Positions 1-13,800 of a stretch of 64,000 nt of DNA are shown piece by piece. This stretch comes from Eumeta japonica (lineage: Eukaryota; Arthropoda; Insecta; Lepidoptera; Psychidae): positions 434,001 through 498,000 of the forward strand of contig BGZK01000106.1 of assembly GCA_005406025.1 (NCBI GenBank), given 5' to 3'. Numbering within the stretch: the first letter of the stretch is position 1; every line of letters begins with the position of its first letter. Made by a program: the position numbers and the translations under genes. The notes below the pieces were generated by a model. That model saw only the letters and a program-made list of their open reading frames with translations, searched no databases and had not been told where the DNA came from.

Positions 1-737
1 AGACAAAGAAGTACGGGATCTCTTTCTCTTCTGTTTGTCAACAGATTTTTCTTATTGTTTTTGTTTAGTAGCTATTGATGATCTTCAGTGTTATCCATAC
101 AAAATATTGGTAACAGTTAGTCTCATTTTTTCTGCATTTGACATAAAGTCAAAGCCTTTATTTAAAAGTCTCTATTCGTCATACTTGGCACTCCTTCTGT
201 CAACAATTTTATAACGATACTGAATACAGTTTTTTACCTTTTAGAATTCATTATATATCTGTTCCATATCATTCCCTTTACACTTTTACATATTATTGTA
301 TCTACATTAGATGCAAACACATACAAATACATTAAGTATATGTTTTTATGACTGTTACCAACATTAAATTTTAAATTTCACAGGTATTAAGGCAAACAAT
401 TCATGCTAACCATGTATTTGTACAATGTACACATTCATAGCTATTTCATATAAATTTTTAGCTAAACATGATACAAAAAAATATTATCAATGATTATATG
501 TATACTGTTTGACAAATTAACATCAATAGCATTCTAAGTTAAAAATTTAACGAATTATAATAACCATAATTTTGACAAAATTTTGACATCTGGTTGACCA
601 CTAGTATGTTTTATTGAGTTACACATTAAACCTTATACATTTGTGTCTTACTTTATTTACTTATTTAACGCGTTAATTTCATTTACTCACTTACTTAACG
701 TGATAAAAAGAAATTCGTATCATTGTACATTTTACAG
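1..737 (+). other. intron upstream of the left-edge gene's last exon
   Basis: AT-rich sequence with no supported coding exon on either strand. It ends in a splice acceptor (polypyrimidine-like stretch then AG at 736-737) directly before the open exon at 738, so it is read as the final intron of a + strand gene that starts outside the window. I cannot tell whether its left end reaches another exon. Confidence 0.55.
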
Positions 738-1114
738 ATTCAGCAAACTTGAAGCTTAAATCACTCCAAATGGCACTCCAGTTACTCCGCCAATCGCACT
801 CGATCATGAAGATCATCAAAGAGCGGGACCCGGAGGAAGTGAAAGACGAGAGATGCAAAGAAGACGAGGAGGGTCTCACCAGTGAATACAACTTGTTGGG
901 CCTTTACGAGGCCCGGCTACATCACGTCCTAAAAAGTATCATACAGTACTGCAGAACGAGATCTAACAAAGACTACGAGAGGATGACGGATGTTTATAAG
1001 AAAATGTACTGCGCCAGTTTGAGGATAAAGAAGTCCGAAGATCTGAAAAGCTATGCGGCCAGCATTTGCGATGTGTTGGACGCGATGGATAAAGTCGAAA
1101 AGGAGAATAGTTAG
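738..1114 (+). CDS. terminal coding exon of an unidentified gene (partial)
   Basis: The acceptor AG at 736-737 is followed by an exon that is open to a TAG stop at 1112-1114. The first two bases complete a split codon, then the frame runs S-A-N-L-K-L-K and on for about 124 residues. The peptide is rich in Lys, Glu, Asp and Arg and looks mostly alpha-helical, with a leucine-rich first helix, an acidic linker (roughly residues 30-45) and two further helical stretches ending in E-N-S. Codon use is much more GC-rich than the flanks, which supports real coding. No catalytic motif, signal peptide or membrane segment is visible. I do not recognise the family and assign no function. The 5' part of the gene is outside the window, so a start codon cannot be chosen; the ATG inside the exon is probably internal. 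Confidence 0.75.
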
Positions 1115-1965
1115 CCCACGAATCTAGAATAAGGTTGTAATTTTAGAATTATGTTCATATGTTTTTGAAAATGTGTTCAAAACCATTTTGAATGGAATGT
1201 ATACATGACGAGCATAGCAAACAAGCATTGTCCCACTATTTTTCTGGGTGTTAATTGATTCGGGCATTAACTTTTTGATGATCTTTTGTATATTACACAA
1301 TTTTGACAAATAATTTCCATGGTTTTTATGCAGATTTATATTAATAATGTACAATTTGTTTTAATACATATCACAATAACTTTGAAGTTACCCCTAATAA
1401 GTTGAATGGATCGCAAGGAATACTTTTTTATTACTGCTATGTTTAATTTAATGCTTTTTAATACGATATGTATTTGAAAACCTGATAATGTTAATATTCA
1501 TCTACTTTCATAAATAATTTGTTAAAGGATGTGATGTAGATGGGAAGTCAGTTGTGGTCCGGTTAAAGTATAATATATTTTTCAATTTTTTTTCATGGAA
1601 TATAAAACTTCTTGTATCAAAAGTAAAGTCAAATATAAGTATCGGATAGCCTTAAATTTTTATGCCAAAATAATAATAGGATCTCAATCCGAAATAAAAA
1701 CTTTTCAGAAAACTTCAAAGGGAACTCCAGAGTAAAAGATCTGACACTCAAATATTTTTCTCTTACATTAAAAATTATTTGTGTTTGCATACGTCTCTGT
1801 TCATTGTCTGTGTATTTTGTTGATTAATTTTAGACTTGTGATATGTAAGGGACATGAAATACTTTAGTATTTAGTGATTGTGTTGTTTTTTAACATTTGA
1901 ACATTGCTCACTTGTTTATTAAGATGGCTACCGCTTTTACATGTTCAGACTACCGTAATGTAATG

Positions 1966-2086
1966 TAACATTTGTTAATTAAAGTAATGAAATTAATTTA
2001 CCTAGAATTTTATAATCTTTTTCTACACCGATTAATCCATTTAAATGATTTGACTAGTTTTATGAGTATTTAATTAACAAATGTTA
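1966..2086. repeat. 121-bp palindromic MITE-like element
   Basis: Perfect 18-bp inverted repeats, TAACATTTGTTAATTAAA at 1966-1983 and its reverse complement at 2069-2086, flank about 85 bp of AT-rich sequence. The size and the perfect ends suit a small non-autonomous DNA element. Its superfamily is unknown. It lies in the presumed 3' UTR of the left gene. Confidence 0.5.
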
Positions 2087-3165
2087 AATTTCTTTTCGGC
2101 TAAAAAAAAAAATTGTTTATTATTTTGATAATCCAGTGACTTGAATAATATAGGAACATAATTTTGTTCTTAATGAGTGATAATAATGGTGACATTAGTG
2201 TAATGAATTTTTTTAATATATTTTTTTCCCACTCATCACACACTGGTCAGCAATTTAGAATTGACATTATATTTTATTATGTGCATATTGATGTGGTATG
2301 ACACTGCCATTTTTAAGGCTATGATTTTTAAGGGTTACCATCCTTTTATAACATCGAAAAGAGTTTTCTGCTAAAGGGTTTTTTGGAGTATCTCAACTAT
2401 TATCGTTTACGCTGAAAAATTGCGAAAAATCCTGACTAAGAAAAAATGTGTATGAAACTAATTGTATTTTTAAATGGCATGATATTGGCATTTTATTCAA
2501 AATCTATAATGTCACTTGCATCAATCAATTTTTTTTAGAATTGATTATGTCAAACTTGATGTGCACTCAAAAAAATATTACTTGGACAATGACCATAATT
2601 AAATTTTAAACCTAAACAGTATTGGTTGTGAAAGGGTTTGATGTCTTACATTTTTTTGGACAGTGTTTAATACTGCACATTATTATATCATAATATTCCA
2701 ACAATTTTAAGAAATATAAAGATCTATTGGCTTACTTTAGATCAATAGACTAATTTTGCTTCAATAATTAACATTTATGTGTATATATGACATCACAGTT
2801 TTTATATACCTTCTACCAATAAAAGGAGTACACACCTTTAGTATATAAATCTAAATTGTATTTTCAATGAACATTCTAATTTCGATATAGCCTTGTGAGA
2901 ACTATGACTCTTCTGTCTGTAAAACTTTGTCCGGTTGAAAACAGCATTTGACCATTGACCAACCCTTAGTAGATGTGGATTTACTTAATTGATGATGATT
3001 CTGATTGCTGTAGTGTTTTAGCATTATACTCTCATAAGTTCAATTTTAGTGCTTATTGTTTATTTTTCCATACTTGGCTGTTGACCCTATTTTTATGAAT
3101 GATTTAGCAAGTATGGCCTTTTTTTTTTAATGTTTGATTTTGTTCTTACCCACTTATTTTCAATC

Positions 3166-3171
3166 AATAAA
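3166..3171 (+). terminator. candidate poly(A) signal for the left gene
   Basis: An AATAAA hexamer is followed within about 30 bases by a T/G-rich stretch (TGTTGCCTGTTTATT), the usual arrangement of a cleavage and polyadenylation site. Other hexamers occur further on, so it is one candidate among several. Confidence 0.35.
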
Positions 3172-5564
3172 AAGAAACCACCACATGATGCGAACTACTG
3201 TTGCCTGTTTATTATTTATATTTTAAACAAAATGACGATTATGTATGAAAGTGTGTGAAACTAAGATTAATTAATCTAAACAGACATTATAACTTTGCCA
3301 CTTTAAAGTCTACGTAAATGTGAAGAAGTCACACTATTCTGTAGATCGTATTGCCTAGTTTTGACCAAATCCAATTTAATTTAGCGTTCTTGTAAGAATC
3401 TAGTGTTTTGATAAAACATTGGAATTGTAAATGCGCTGTCTAAAAGGAAAACTTAGATTTATTACTAATTTAAAATATCACTACGAAAACAATGCTAGTG
3501 TACAAAAAACGAAAAATGCCCAAAAGAAAATGGACGCGCTATTCAAAATAATGTTATATCCGATGTAGTCATTGACTTTTATGGTAATACAATACATGAA
3601 TATAAAAACTGATATCGGCGTACTCTTGTAGGCCGAAACCGAGCGCTTGATCACCATCAAAATGCGCATTTAATTTGTTAATAATAAGGTCCAATTTTCG
3701 GAAGAAAGATTCAGGTAACAAGGGTCGTTTTAAAAAATTCATTTTATTATAACAAATGCAAATACCATTACGGAAAAAGAAGTCAACGCATCTTATTCAG
3801 AGTTAGCTAGCTATTATTTCACGTTAATAAAAGACGTGCAATTGTTAGTCGTGAGAGAAAAATGTCGCTGGGAAAGTTCTAGACATGCAATAATACCTTA
3901 ATTAGTGATTGATATAGAGCAGTTTTTCTAATTCGAAATCATATTTCAATGAATTAATTTCCAACCATTTTAAATAGTTACCTGCTCATTTTGAGATATT
4001 GTAAAACATTTAAGTTTTTCCAGATTAAAAAGCATGCGAAAGCATAACTGAACTAATGTGGTCAAGAATTTTTTTAATAGTGCCTGACTTTGTAACAGAA
4101 AATTTACATGACTTAGGTTTTTCTGATTGCATTTCATTGATTTCATGAACATCCTTGTAGTCTATAATCCCGACAATACACAGTAATTATTGTTTTGAGG
4201 ATTTATGTTGAACTCTAAGGCAATTTTTATTCATATAACTGTCATTGAAATGAAATAAAATAATTTTCCTGTAATCTTTAAAACTTCGAATGTATTTTAG
4301 TGTGGATAACTTTGTTTAATGAATCGATGGCGGCCAAATAACTTTCAAAGCGATCAATATACAGTTGTAGCAATTTCAATGTGTTCGCATCAAACCAACG
4401 AGACCATCAGGCGTACATTCATCAGCCTTTCAATAGAAATCGATGCCCATATGCATTTCGTGTGGGCGTACTTGTTTTAAACAAAATTCGAGTAGTGTAG
4501 CAAATGTATCGTATAGCTCACGTTTGGTGCGTATGCGGCGCGGAGCCTTTAAATTTCGACGCAGTGCCTTGCTGTTCCTTGTCTGCGTGCACAAGACTGA
4601 TGTGTGATAAGTTGTATATATATACCATGTTAAACCAATAAATGATCGGAATTAAACAGACTATTTTTTTGCATTTCGTCCATATGCTCTTAAAATTTAG
4701 AATACTCCCAACAGTAATTGATATGTGATTCGGTGTGTACTTTTTTTTATATTCACACCTAAGATTGGGTATGAATATAGAAATAAACCTCGTAAAAATG
4801 GTAAATATTTGTTTTCAAGCAGTAGTTTTTTTTTAATATATCAGACTTGTTAGTAATCATGTCATATTTTTAAGGTAATGAGACAATATCAAGTCATCAA
4901 AGCACAATAATATACCTAGATATTTTCTATTCGACATTCAACTTTGAAAATATTAACATATGCAGATAATTCTATGATCAATCACATTTAGATTAAGCCA
5001 GTATCATATAACAATTTACTATTTTATATTTTTTGTGATTGTGAAAAGCACTTACTAGCTATATATTGCGGCGGGTCGCACAAAAAGAACCCGTATGTCC
5101 TAATTGTAAGATTTGGCACTGTGTTTACATTGTGTCACTTCTTTATTTTATGATTAGCATTTTTATTTTTTGATATGACAGTGTTTGATCCTTTTTTATA
5201 TTATTTTTAAATTGTATTTTCAATACAAATCGTATACATTTAATGGCAAGCTAGATTGGTTTGTCTAAAGTATTTTAAAGTGAAAGTCAAGTTAAATTAA
5301 TTTGTTAAAATAAACTTCATCTTGTAGCATTGAGAACTAAAAGTAAAGGCGTAACATATACAAATCTAAACTCTCGTATTTAATTTACATTCCGAGTTGT
5401 AGAATATTAGTGGTGTAACATAAGTTACGACTGCCGTACCAGTGTTTTTGTATCTCATGTACGATTGAAATAAAAATTGCACTTTAACGGTCAAAGAAAA
5501 TATCGTAATAGAAACTGGTTTTTAAGGATATATAAATATGAATATAAAAGTACATTATATATAT

Positions 5565-5580
5565 ACATGCGATCGCATGT
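5565..5580. repeat. perfect 16-bp palindrome
   Basis: ACATGCGATCGCATGT is self-complementary over its full length and is set in TA-rich repeats. It lies between the presumed 3' ends of the two convergent genes. Function unknown. Confidence 0.6.
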
Positions 5581-5640
5581 TATTTTAAGGAAGTATATAT
5601 ATACTTTAAAATAAAATAAAAAAAGCAAAAATATTTAAAC

Positions 5641-7808
5641 AGTAAAAAATATTTATTTACAATGTCATTTATAAAAATATTCTAAATGTAAAATATAGAT
5701 ATTTTTTATAACATGATATGTAGGTATTCATTTCAACTTACAAATAACAACTATTTATAATTCATGTACGAATCATTCAGTCTCTCTCATAAACTCCATT
5801 TTACTTTTATTTTTTGTTTTAAATCACAAAATATTTGCGACGCTACTGTTAACTTACAATAAAATGTCTTGGCACTTAGTGTACATCCTAAAAAAAACTT
5901 TTACAAAATGACAACCACCATAGAGCTACAAACAGCAAAATGTGAATATTAAAAATGGCGACTTGCAAAAATAGTGACGCGTTAAGCCGAGTCACGTATC
6001 CAGGCCACACGCTATTCGTACGCGTATATATTCGTTGTAAGCCGCGTACGGTATAGACAAACGCTGGCGACATCAGCTATCAAAGCATTCCTTGTCTTTT
6101 ACAAAATGTAGGTTCTTTTTTCACGAAATGAATCATTACGAACCGACACGAATTCACTAAATATTTTATGGTTCCTGATTACAAACTAGAATTGAATAAT
6201 AATATGTTAACTTCTTTTTCGAGATTATTAGCATTTAAAATTTTTTTTTCAAACTGCCACTTTTCTTGCAAGTCGTACATAGGAGCGAGAACGTCGCCGC
6301 CGATGCAGAATAATATCGACACGTAACGCCAACATTAATCGTCTGTTTGAGCGAAATTTGCAAGAAAAAATACAGCACTATATATGAAACTATTAGATTT
6401 GTTGTAGACTTTTATTTTTTTGCAGCTTTATATACTTAATTGCGAATTAGACTTAACAATTAATAGCTGCTGTATGTTTAAAACAACAGATCAAGGTCAA
6501 ATTGCGTAGTAATTCTGTCCATAAGATTGGAAAATACCTAGACCACTCAACCGTCACCGTGAGAAACTCGTTTAAAAACTCGAAGAAGCTATTACTCTAT
6601 GGAGTGATTGTCCCATGGGACAATCGAAGGGCCACATCGTCGGTCACGCATATCAATATAAAAACCGTAGAATAGTAGACACGAGAATTAAAGTTTTACA
6701 TTATGCGCGTTTAACAACTACATCAACAGAGCAATTTAGAATTGCCGTGCTTGTTACGTAGAAAACAATACTGGACAATGTGACAGAATATTGAATACTA
6801 TGGAATATTGCAAAATGTGTAAGTACAATGATGGATAAACGTTTCCAAATAACTATATTTTTATTATAGAAACCAATTATTAAAAGTCAATACTACGACT
6901 CTTGAAGATGGTTATTCAGTACTTAAACAGTATTTTAGTAGATAGATAGTTCAAAGATATATATATATATATATTTGAACGAAATGCAGTACGATATTTT
7001 ATACATAAAAAAAATAATCCAATACCAAAAAGTAGTAATTCGCGACCACAAACTTTAAATCGGCGGGAAACGGCTAGATAACTAATAGTGCATAACCTAG
7101 GCATCCAAACCGTTCAAATTGCCAAATGGACAACAAAGGGTTGTACTCAAATGTTTTATTGTATCACTACATTCCTATTATAAAACAGTGACTAACCGAT
7201 AGAAAAACTATATTTTTTTATTTCTGAATTACTTTTTGGTCCATCTTAATGTCATTACTGTAAAACTATTTTTAGTAGACCACAGACATAGAGCGTGAAC
7301 GTTAGTTTACTATGTAAATGTGATATTGAGACATCAATCTAACACTTACTGTCCTATTGAATTTAAACAGCTATCTGTTCGAACTTCATGTAATTAAATT
7401 AACACATTAGCTAGTTTTTTTGTCATGCTTTAACTTAAACCATTATTACTCCTTTACAATATACATACATTAAATAATGATTTTCTGTAGTAACGTAACT
7501 AAGGGTATATTACATAATGGAATTCCATTCAAAATAATTAAAAAGAAACCGTTTCTCAAAGGAAATAAACGTCTTACGATAAAAATAAATATTAATCTGT
7601 TTGCAATAATTCTGAAATTATCTCGTACCTAAATTTTAATTGCCAATAAATTACAGGACAACATTTTCTTCCCACATTTCATTACATTTTTTTTAATCGG
7701 CGATACCTATGCACTATTTATTTATAACGTACTAATAATATAGATTTCAATATAAAAACCTAACAGATTTGTACAGATTTGGTTCATAAATTCGCACTTT
7801 CATATTCC
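5641..7808 (-). other. 3' UTR and downstream flank of the Tret1-like gene
   Basis: No coding signal beyond the transporter stop at 7811-7809. The nearest minus-strand AATAAA is at 7722-7717, about 90 bases past the stop; others lie further on, for example near 5657-5652. The UTR could therefore be about 0.1 kb or up to about 2 kb. A few CpG-containing patches (about 5970-6060 and 6270-6330) interrupt the AT-rich sequence without forming an exon. Confidence 0.4.
7717..7722 (-). terminator. candidate poly(A) signal of the Tret1-like gene
   Basis: A minus-strand AATAAA (TTTATT on +) lies about 90 bases after the stop codon. It is the first hexamer downstream; alternatives exist further along. 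Confidence 0.35.
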
Positions 7809-7851
7809 TTAAGCTTTTGTCTTTTCCATTTCTTTTGTTGGTTTCGACGTC
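7809..7851 (-). CDS. Tret1-like: Tret1-like exon 10 (last coding exon)
   Basis: A strong acceptor (T-run then CAG at 7854-7852) precedes 43 coding bases. The first G completes an Arg codon begun in exon 9. The exon encodes a short basic, hydrophilic cytoplasmic tail (T-S-K-P-T-K-E-M-E-K-T-K-A) and ends in TAA at 7811-7809. Confidence 0.85.
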
Positions 7852-10800
7852 CTGGAAAAAAAAAAGGAACACATTGTGATTATTATATACAAAAATAAAT
7901 GCAAAATTACTGTAGAAATAATAGGTAGGATAATCGTTTTATTTACTAATTTGTTGATGAGATAATACATGAAGTGCGATCAGTGAAAGTGTTCGAGTGG
8001 TTCCGTGGCGTGTTTTTTTGTAACGGTATAATTAAGAGTTAGATATAGACATTCTGTTTGTCACAGTAATTACTTTAATATCGCAATCCTTAAATCGCGA
8101 TAAGGGCAGATGGTAAAAATAAATATATGGTATAATTCTTTCAAAATAATTATAACCGCGCACCTTCCGCTCAACATGTCCTGAATCTGTTGGAAGGACT
8201 TGCCCTTCGTCTCGGGCACCAGGAACATGGTGAAGACGAACGAGCACACGCAGCAGATGCCGAAGATCCAGAACGCGTAGTGCATCCCCAGAGCGTCCGA
8301 TATCGGCCCGAAGAACCTGCGAACATGTCATCAAAAAAGATAAGTGTCGATTGAAGATCAAGAATTAAAAGAGGTAATAAATTACATTTTCAACCTGTTC
8401 ACTAGTTAAGTGCTGTCAGTAAATTCGTTTTCTCGTCGAAGTATGTTTCCGATGTAAACATTACTTTATTTTATCTTACACGAATTTCAATATACATATA
8501 GATATTAATATACGTAATGTTTTAATATATATGAAAAATAATATGTAGTAGTATAAAAGTAAATTTCGGAATATGATTAAGAGGGACAATGACAGTTTTT
8601 GCGTGGCGACCACTATGCATTCACAAAAGTTCTGATTGCTATAAGACACATGTCGTTGTAGTTGTAGTAGTAGTAGTAGTAGTAGTTGGAATAATACAAA
8701 CACATCTGGTAATACTTTCTAGTGTGGTGACCACATAAACTTATAATATATATATATATATATATATGGTATATATATATATGGTAATAATTACAAAGTT
8801 TAAAAAAAAAAAAAATCTAAGATAGCAGCGAGCTAATGTTTAAAGCGATACCGCGGAGATAATAAAACGATTTTTCGAAATTTCTAAGATAAAAGACAAA
8901 GTTTAAAAATGTTAAATTCGACTAAGAAATGTAAACAAACTGGATGTTTCGTTGAAAAGTAAGAAGTAGTTACTACTATTAGTTAAAGCATAGATAAAAC
9001 ATTGTTTATTTAAATAAAAGAATTTATTGTGAAACCGCATAACTCAATTTGGCCCTTATGGTACTTATTCCGCGTGATCTATATACAATCTGGGCATATT
9101 CTCCCTTTGCGTATTCTATGTACAATAAATTCTATTAATTCATTTCAAAAACTAAATCGTTTCTATGAAATTACGTAATTTCTGTTGACGAAAGATCATT
9201 AACTTCTAAAGCTCGCCTTTCTTTTCCTGGTAGAATAGAACGTGTCGTATAAAATTATGAACGGGAGTCAAAAATCAGCCGTGCTAACGCATAATGTAGT
9301 TTGTGTTAATCTATATCCTTCGATCATGATGAACTATACATGAAACTGACAGACAGACTGACGGGCGGACGGATGGACATGGCGAAGGTTTCTTTGTTGA
9401 CTACAGTACTTTAAAAAGTCCAACTACTTGTCTTGATTTCAAGTTTAATTGAAATAAAGTTATTATTGCTGAATTAGGGTATACGGTAGAGCACTCGCGC
9501 GAACGACTGCCGGAGACATGACGCCGAAAGAAAAAAAATAGAATGCAATATCAACTTTGCCTGAACACGACGGATTGTTTTATTCTGTCTTTTTATTTTA
9601 CTAAACTAGTAGTCTAAGTCTAGTAAAATAGAGTGAGTGGGAACGTGCCCTCATAGGGATGTTACTTTCTGTCTATCGCTCGATCCCTTACAGCATAAAA
9701 AAATACACCACGCAGAACACAAGAAACTTTTCTTTAAATTCTGTAGGTACAACCTAGATGCAATCAAATGTTTTCTCATTTAAATCAATATAACAATTTA
9801 ACGGTCACGCTGCAGCTATTCAATTGCTATGAAATTACGAATGTATATCGCTTTTTTTTTAAAGTATCGATCTCTCCTAGAACATCAGCATAAAAGACCA
9901 ACTCGCCTGGTGATGAAGAACGATAGGATCCAGCAGAAAGCGGTCGCGATGGGCGCGGCCACGGCCTTGACCTCGACGGCGAACAGCTCGCCCATGATGG
10001 CCCAAGGCAGCGGCCCCAAGCCCACGCAGTAGGTTATGATGAAGAGCACCAGAGACAGCACCGGCAGGAATCCCAAACTCGACACTATGGCCACCTCGTT
10101 CGCGTTCATTATGAAATACATGCCGAGCAAACCCTGAAGTGAAAATTAGTGTTGAGTGTGCGGTTCTAAAATTGCAGAATTTAGAAATAATTTGAGTAAT
10201 AATCGATATAATATAATGTAAACAAGTAATAAAACTGTAACTGACCGATTTTACAATACTTGAAAAACATTTATGAGAAACGAATGTGGCTATGGTTTTT
10301 ATAAGTGCAATAGAAACCAAAATAATATTTTTTGGATTTTTTTTTATGTTTGTCTGTTTGCCTGCCTGTATGTGTGTTTTTTGGCACATCACACAAAAGC
10401 TACGACACTTAATTGAATGCAGTTTTCAAAGGTGTGTTGTTTAGTCTAGCTTAAAAAAATAAGGCATACATCTACATGTTACTACTACGTGTTAATACAC
10501 TGCCTATGAGTTATATGCAAAACTCTCTTAAACTTGCAACTATAACTGAACATAGCAAATTGATCGTGTTTGATTTAAGTGATCGATCGATATAAAAGGA
10601 ACAAATTTATTCATATGTCACATATACTTTACGCCTGTCTTCCAGAGGGATATCAAATTAAATCAAATCAAAAATATTTTTATTTCGTAGGTAATAGAAT
10701 TACACTTGAAATAGGTCATTATTGTATTATTCCGGCATTAACATTACCATCAATTCCGAATGCTGATTCACCTTGAGAAAAATGGGCAAGAAACTCAAGG

Positions 10801-13800
10801 TTTGCTCTTTTTGCTCAGAGATGCATGAGAGATTAGTCAATAAGACTAGTACAACGTTTGAAAATTACATGAAACCACCCGATAGCCGAGCAGTTCAATC
10901 CCAGGGTTTCCTTTCGTTACTATATTCAGATACGAATTACGTCTTTTGATGTACAACGGTCCTGATACATTTTAATGTTGCTTTCATTCACGCAACATCT
11001 CATACGTGAACGTGTGTGTGTATTTGTATTAATTCTTTGAAATAAAAATGAAAATGAAATAAAATGAAAAACTGTTTTTTTGAAAATATTAATTTTTATT
11101 AATAATATGAAACATCAGCACCATTATTACTTCTATTCTCCCAGATAACAATTTATGAAAAAGATCTCTATGATTTATTAGAGAATTAATTGTGTAATTT
11201 TATAATTGTCAAGAATACAGTATTTTTCTTGAAAATTACAAATTGGCGATCTCTAGTCATTTACGCAGTACGTAGTCACTATCATTGTTGTAAACATTTT
11301 GTCTCTAGTGCGTGGTGTGTCAATCCGATGGGTGTACTTATAAAATTCATAACCATCTATAATGTTCAAACTGTTTTATTGTTTATGACACGTTGCACCA
11401 AAAGTAAAAAAATAATACGTAAAACTGATACGTAATATTTGACAGATAATCTATGGATAATCTGTCAACTTTTACGTATTACGTTTACGAATTACATTTT
11501 TACTTTTGGTGCAACACACCGCTTGTGTCCAATGGAAAAGTAACGAAAATATCATTAAGCTGGTCCAATGTTGGACCTAAACCAACGTTAACTGAGTACC
11601 AACGTGATTGATTTGAGAATGTACCTGGGCATGCAAGGTAGTTTATTTAGTTCATAAACTACTGTGTGTATACTTATTTATATATAAACTTTATAAATAA
11701 CCTAGCTTGCCCCATACTGAAACAGTGGATAAACGAAGGTATTCCTTTAATACAGTATAACTCATTAACGAGTGTATCATCGAAGTTGGAAGATAATTGA
11801 TATTATTAGCAGGGCCGGATCTACCATACGGCTTTTTGGGCTTCAGCCCAGGGCCCCGTGGATTCAAGGGCCCGGCTAAGTCAAGTCAAAGTCAAAAATA
11901 GATGATGTGCGAAAAAATAGATGGACCCCTAAGTAGTATTAGCCCAGGGTCCGCTTAACTCACGGTCCGGCCCTGACTAGAAGATGCTTACTTAAAACTA
12001 TACTCACCAAACCGACGGCTGTGCCGCAAGACGAAATGAGTAGCAGCAATCTGCGGCCGAGCCGGTCCACCACCAGCGGGGTCACGCAAGACGCACCCAG
12101 CTGCGACAGAACACATTCATCGAATCATCATCGAAGCGCGATATGTATCATCATTCCAAAAATTGTATATTTCGGAAATGGTTCACCATTTCAATAAAAT
12201 GATGTGAAGTTACTGACACACGCAACGCGTCAGATATGGCTTAATATTCTTTTCTTACGTGTTCGCCCAGTTGAAGTAGGTACATCGTATAGCACTGGAC
12301 GGAGGGAATGGGTGCTATTGACTCTCTCATTGAGAAGAAGTTTCTTGTTAGCACTTATTGAAAGATAAGTTATCACACAAAAATGCTATTGACAGACATC
12401 TTGGACAACGCACTGAAGAAAATACACCATCTCTTAGCCATCATGAAATAACGACATTGAGACAAGGATGAGTAAATAAGATTGACTACTCTCAGATCCT
12501 GAACCAGCTGATGTGCGTGGATGTGACAATAACTGACGATAGGCGTGTTATTTGTTATTTAGGAGTCCCATAGTCTTATTCGATTGTAAAAATCATATTA
12601 AGCGTTATAGACAAGAACAATTATCAAAATCGGTCGTGCATAAATATATTATTTAAGCGCTAACATGTAAAATATATGTACGAAGAAAAGAATTGACTAT
12701 CTCCTGCGTCTTTTTTTTAAATCCTTTAAGTAATAAATTTTACCCATCATTTTACACGAAAGAAGAAAATAAGAAGCAGTCGAAATATTTCTTTCGCACG
12801 ACAATCATGTTCCTACTACAATGCCGCCATTCAATAAAAAAAAAATAAGGTATTGTATCGATTATCAGAACACGCAGTACCTGCACCGCTCCAATGATGA
12901 TAGTGGCGACGGCGGCGCTGAGGTCGGAACCGGAGGCCTGGAAGATGTTGCCCATGTAGAAGAGGACGGCGTTGATGCCGCAGAACTGCTGGAAGAAAAG
13001 CAGGGCGCAGCACACGTACATGGCCTTGATGTTGGCCCGCGTCGACCATATGTCGGAAATCTGAAAGACGAGAAATGTAATGGCATTAGACATCGACGAC
13101 AATGGAAAACCGTATCAACAGCTTCAACCAATACAAAAAAAAATGAAAAAGTAGCTCTGTCTGTCTGTTATGTATTCACGGTTAAAGCACTGAACCAATC
13201 TAGATAAAATTTGTTAAGGAGATATTTTAAACCCTGAGCAAAAGCATGGAGTATTTGTTGTTTGTCTATCTGCCTGTTTGTGACTAAATCTTAATCATTA
13301 ACTGTTAGACTGATTTTTATGAGATTTAGTACGCTAATGAAATTTTTACATAAAATATAGTTATTATTTTTTCCGCCTTTTTTTATATCTTCTCGTAACT
13401 AATATAATATATATGACATTAGGTACAAGAAATAAATTATATTAGTATAATTTAACTTACATAACGTACAAATGTATATATATATATGAAATTAGGTATA
13501 CTAATAGAACATATTCTTGCATAGAATATAGGCTATTGCACATCTGCTGGTATGCATATCTTTTAGTAATTTGATAAGGATTTAACCGACTTTAAAGAAA
13601 TTTAGCATCTTAGTAGAACATACACAACGTCACTCCACTAACCATCTCTCATTATTTATTTGGAAAAATCAAATATTACCGGCTCATTTTATGACCATAC
13701 TTTTGTATCTATAAAATTTCTATAAACAAGATGCTTGTTTACATGAGGAGTCATTTTTTATTACCAAAATTAAATCAAATAATTAAATTCAATTTAAATT

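Larger units (their letters stand above)
1115..5640 (+). other. 3' UTR of the left gene and convergent intergenic region
   Basis: No supported gene. The near part should be the 3' UTR of the exon ending at 1114. Possible poly(A) signals on the + strand include AATAAA at 3166-3171, with later ones near 4640 and 5607-5620, so the transcript end is not fixed by sequence alone. A slightly GC-richer patch at about 4320-4620 contains no convincing exon. The Tret1-like gene converges on this region from the right. Confidence 0.45.

Noticed and set aside
8032..8361. A 109-codon minus-strand frame overlapping exon 9 in another frame
   Set aside because: Frame-shifted shadow; the true frame carries P-E-T-K-G-K.
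9901..9930. Canonical GT donors near the end of exon 8
   Set aside because: CGA|GTTGGT and G|GTCTTT give the wrong phase for exon 9. TATC|GTTCTT has the right phase but deletes five residues from a conserved membrane segment, so the GC donor was preferred.
12821..13207. A 128-codon + strand frame across exon 6
   Set aside because: Antisense shadow of a real transporter exon; no motif and no splice support.
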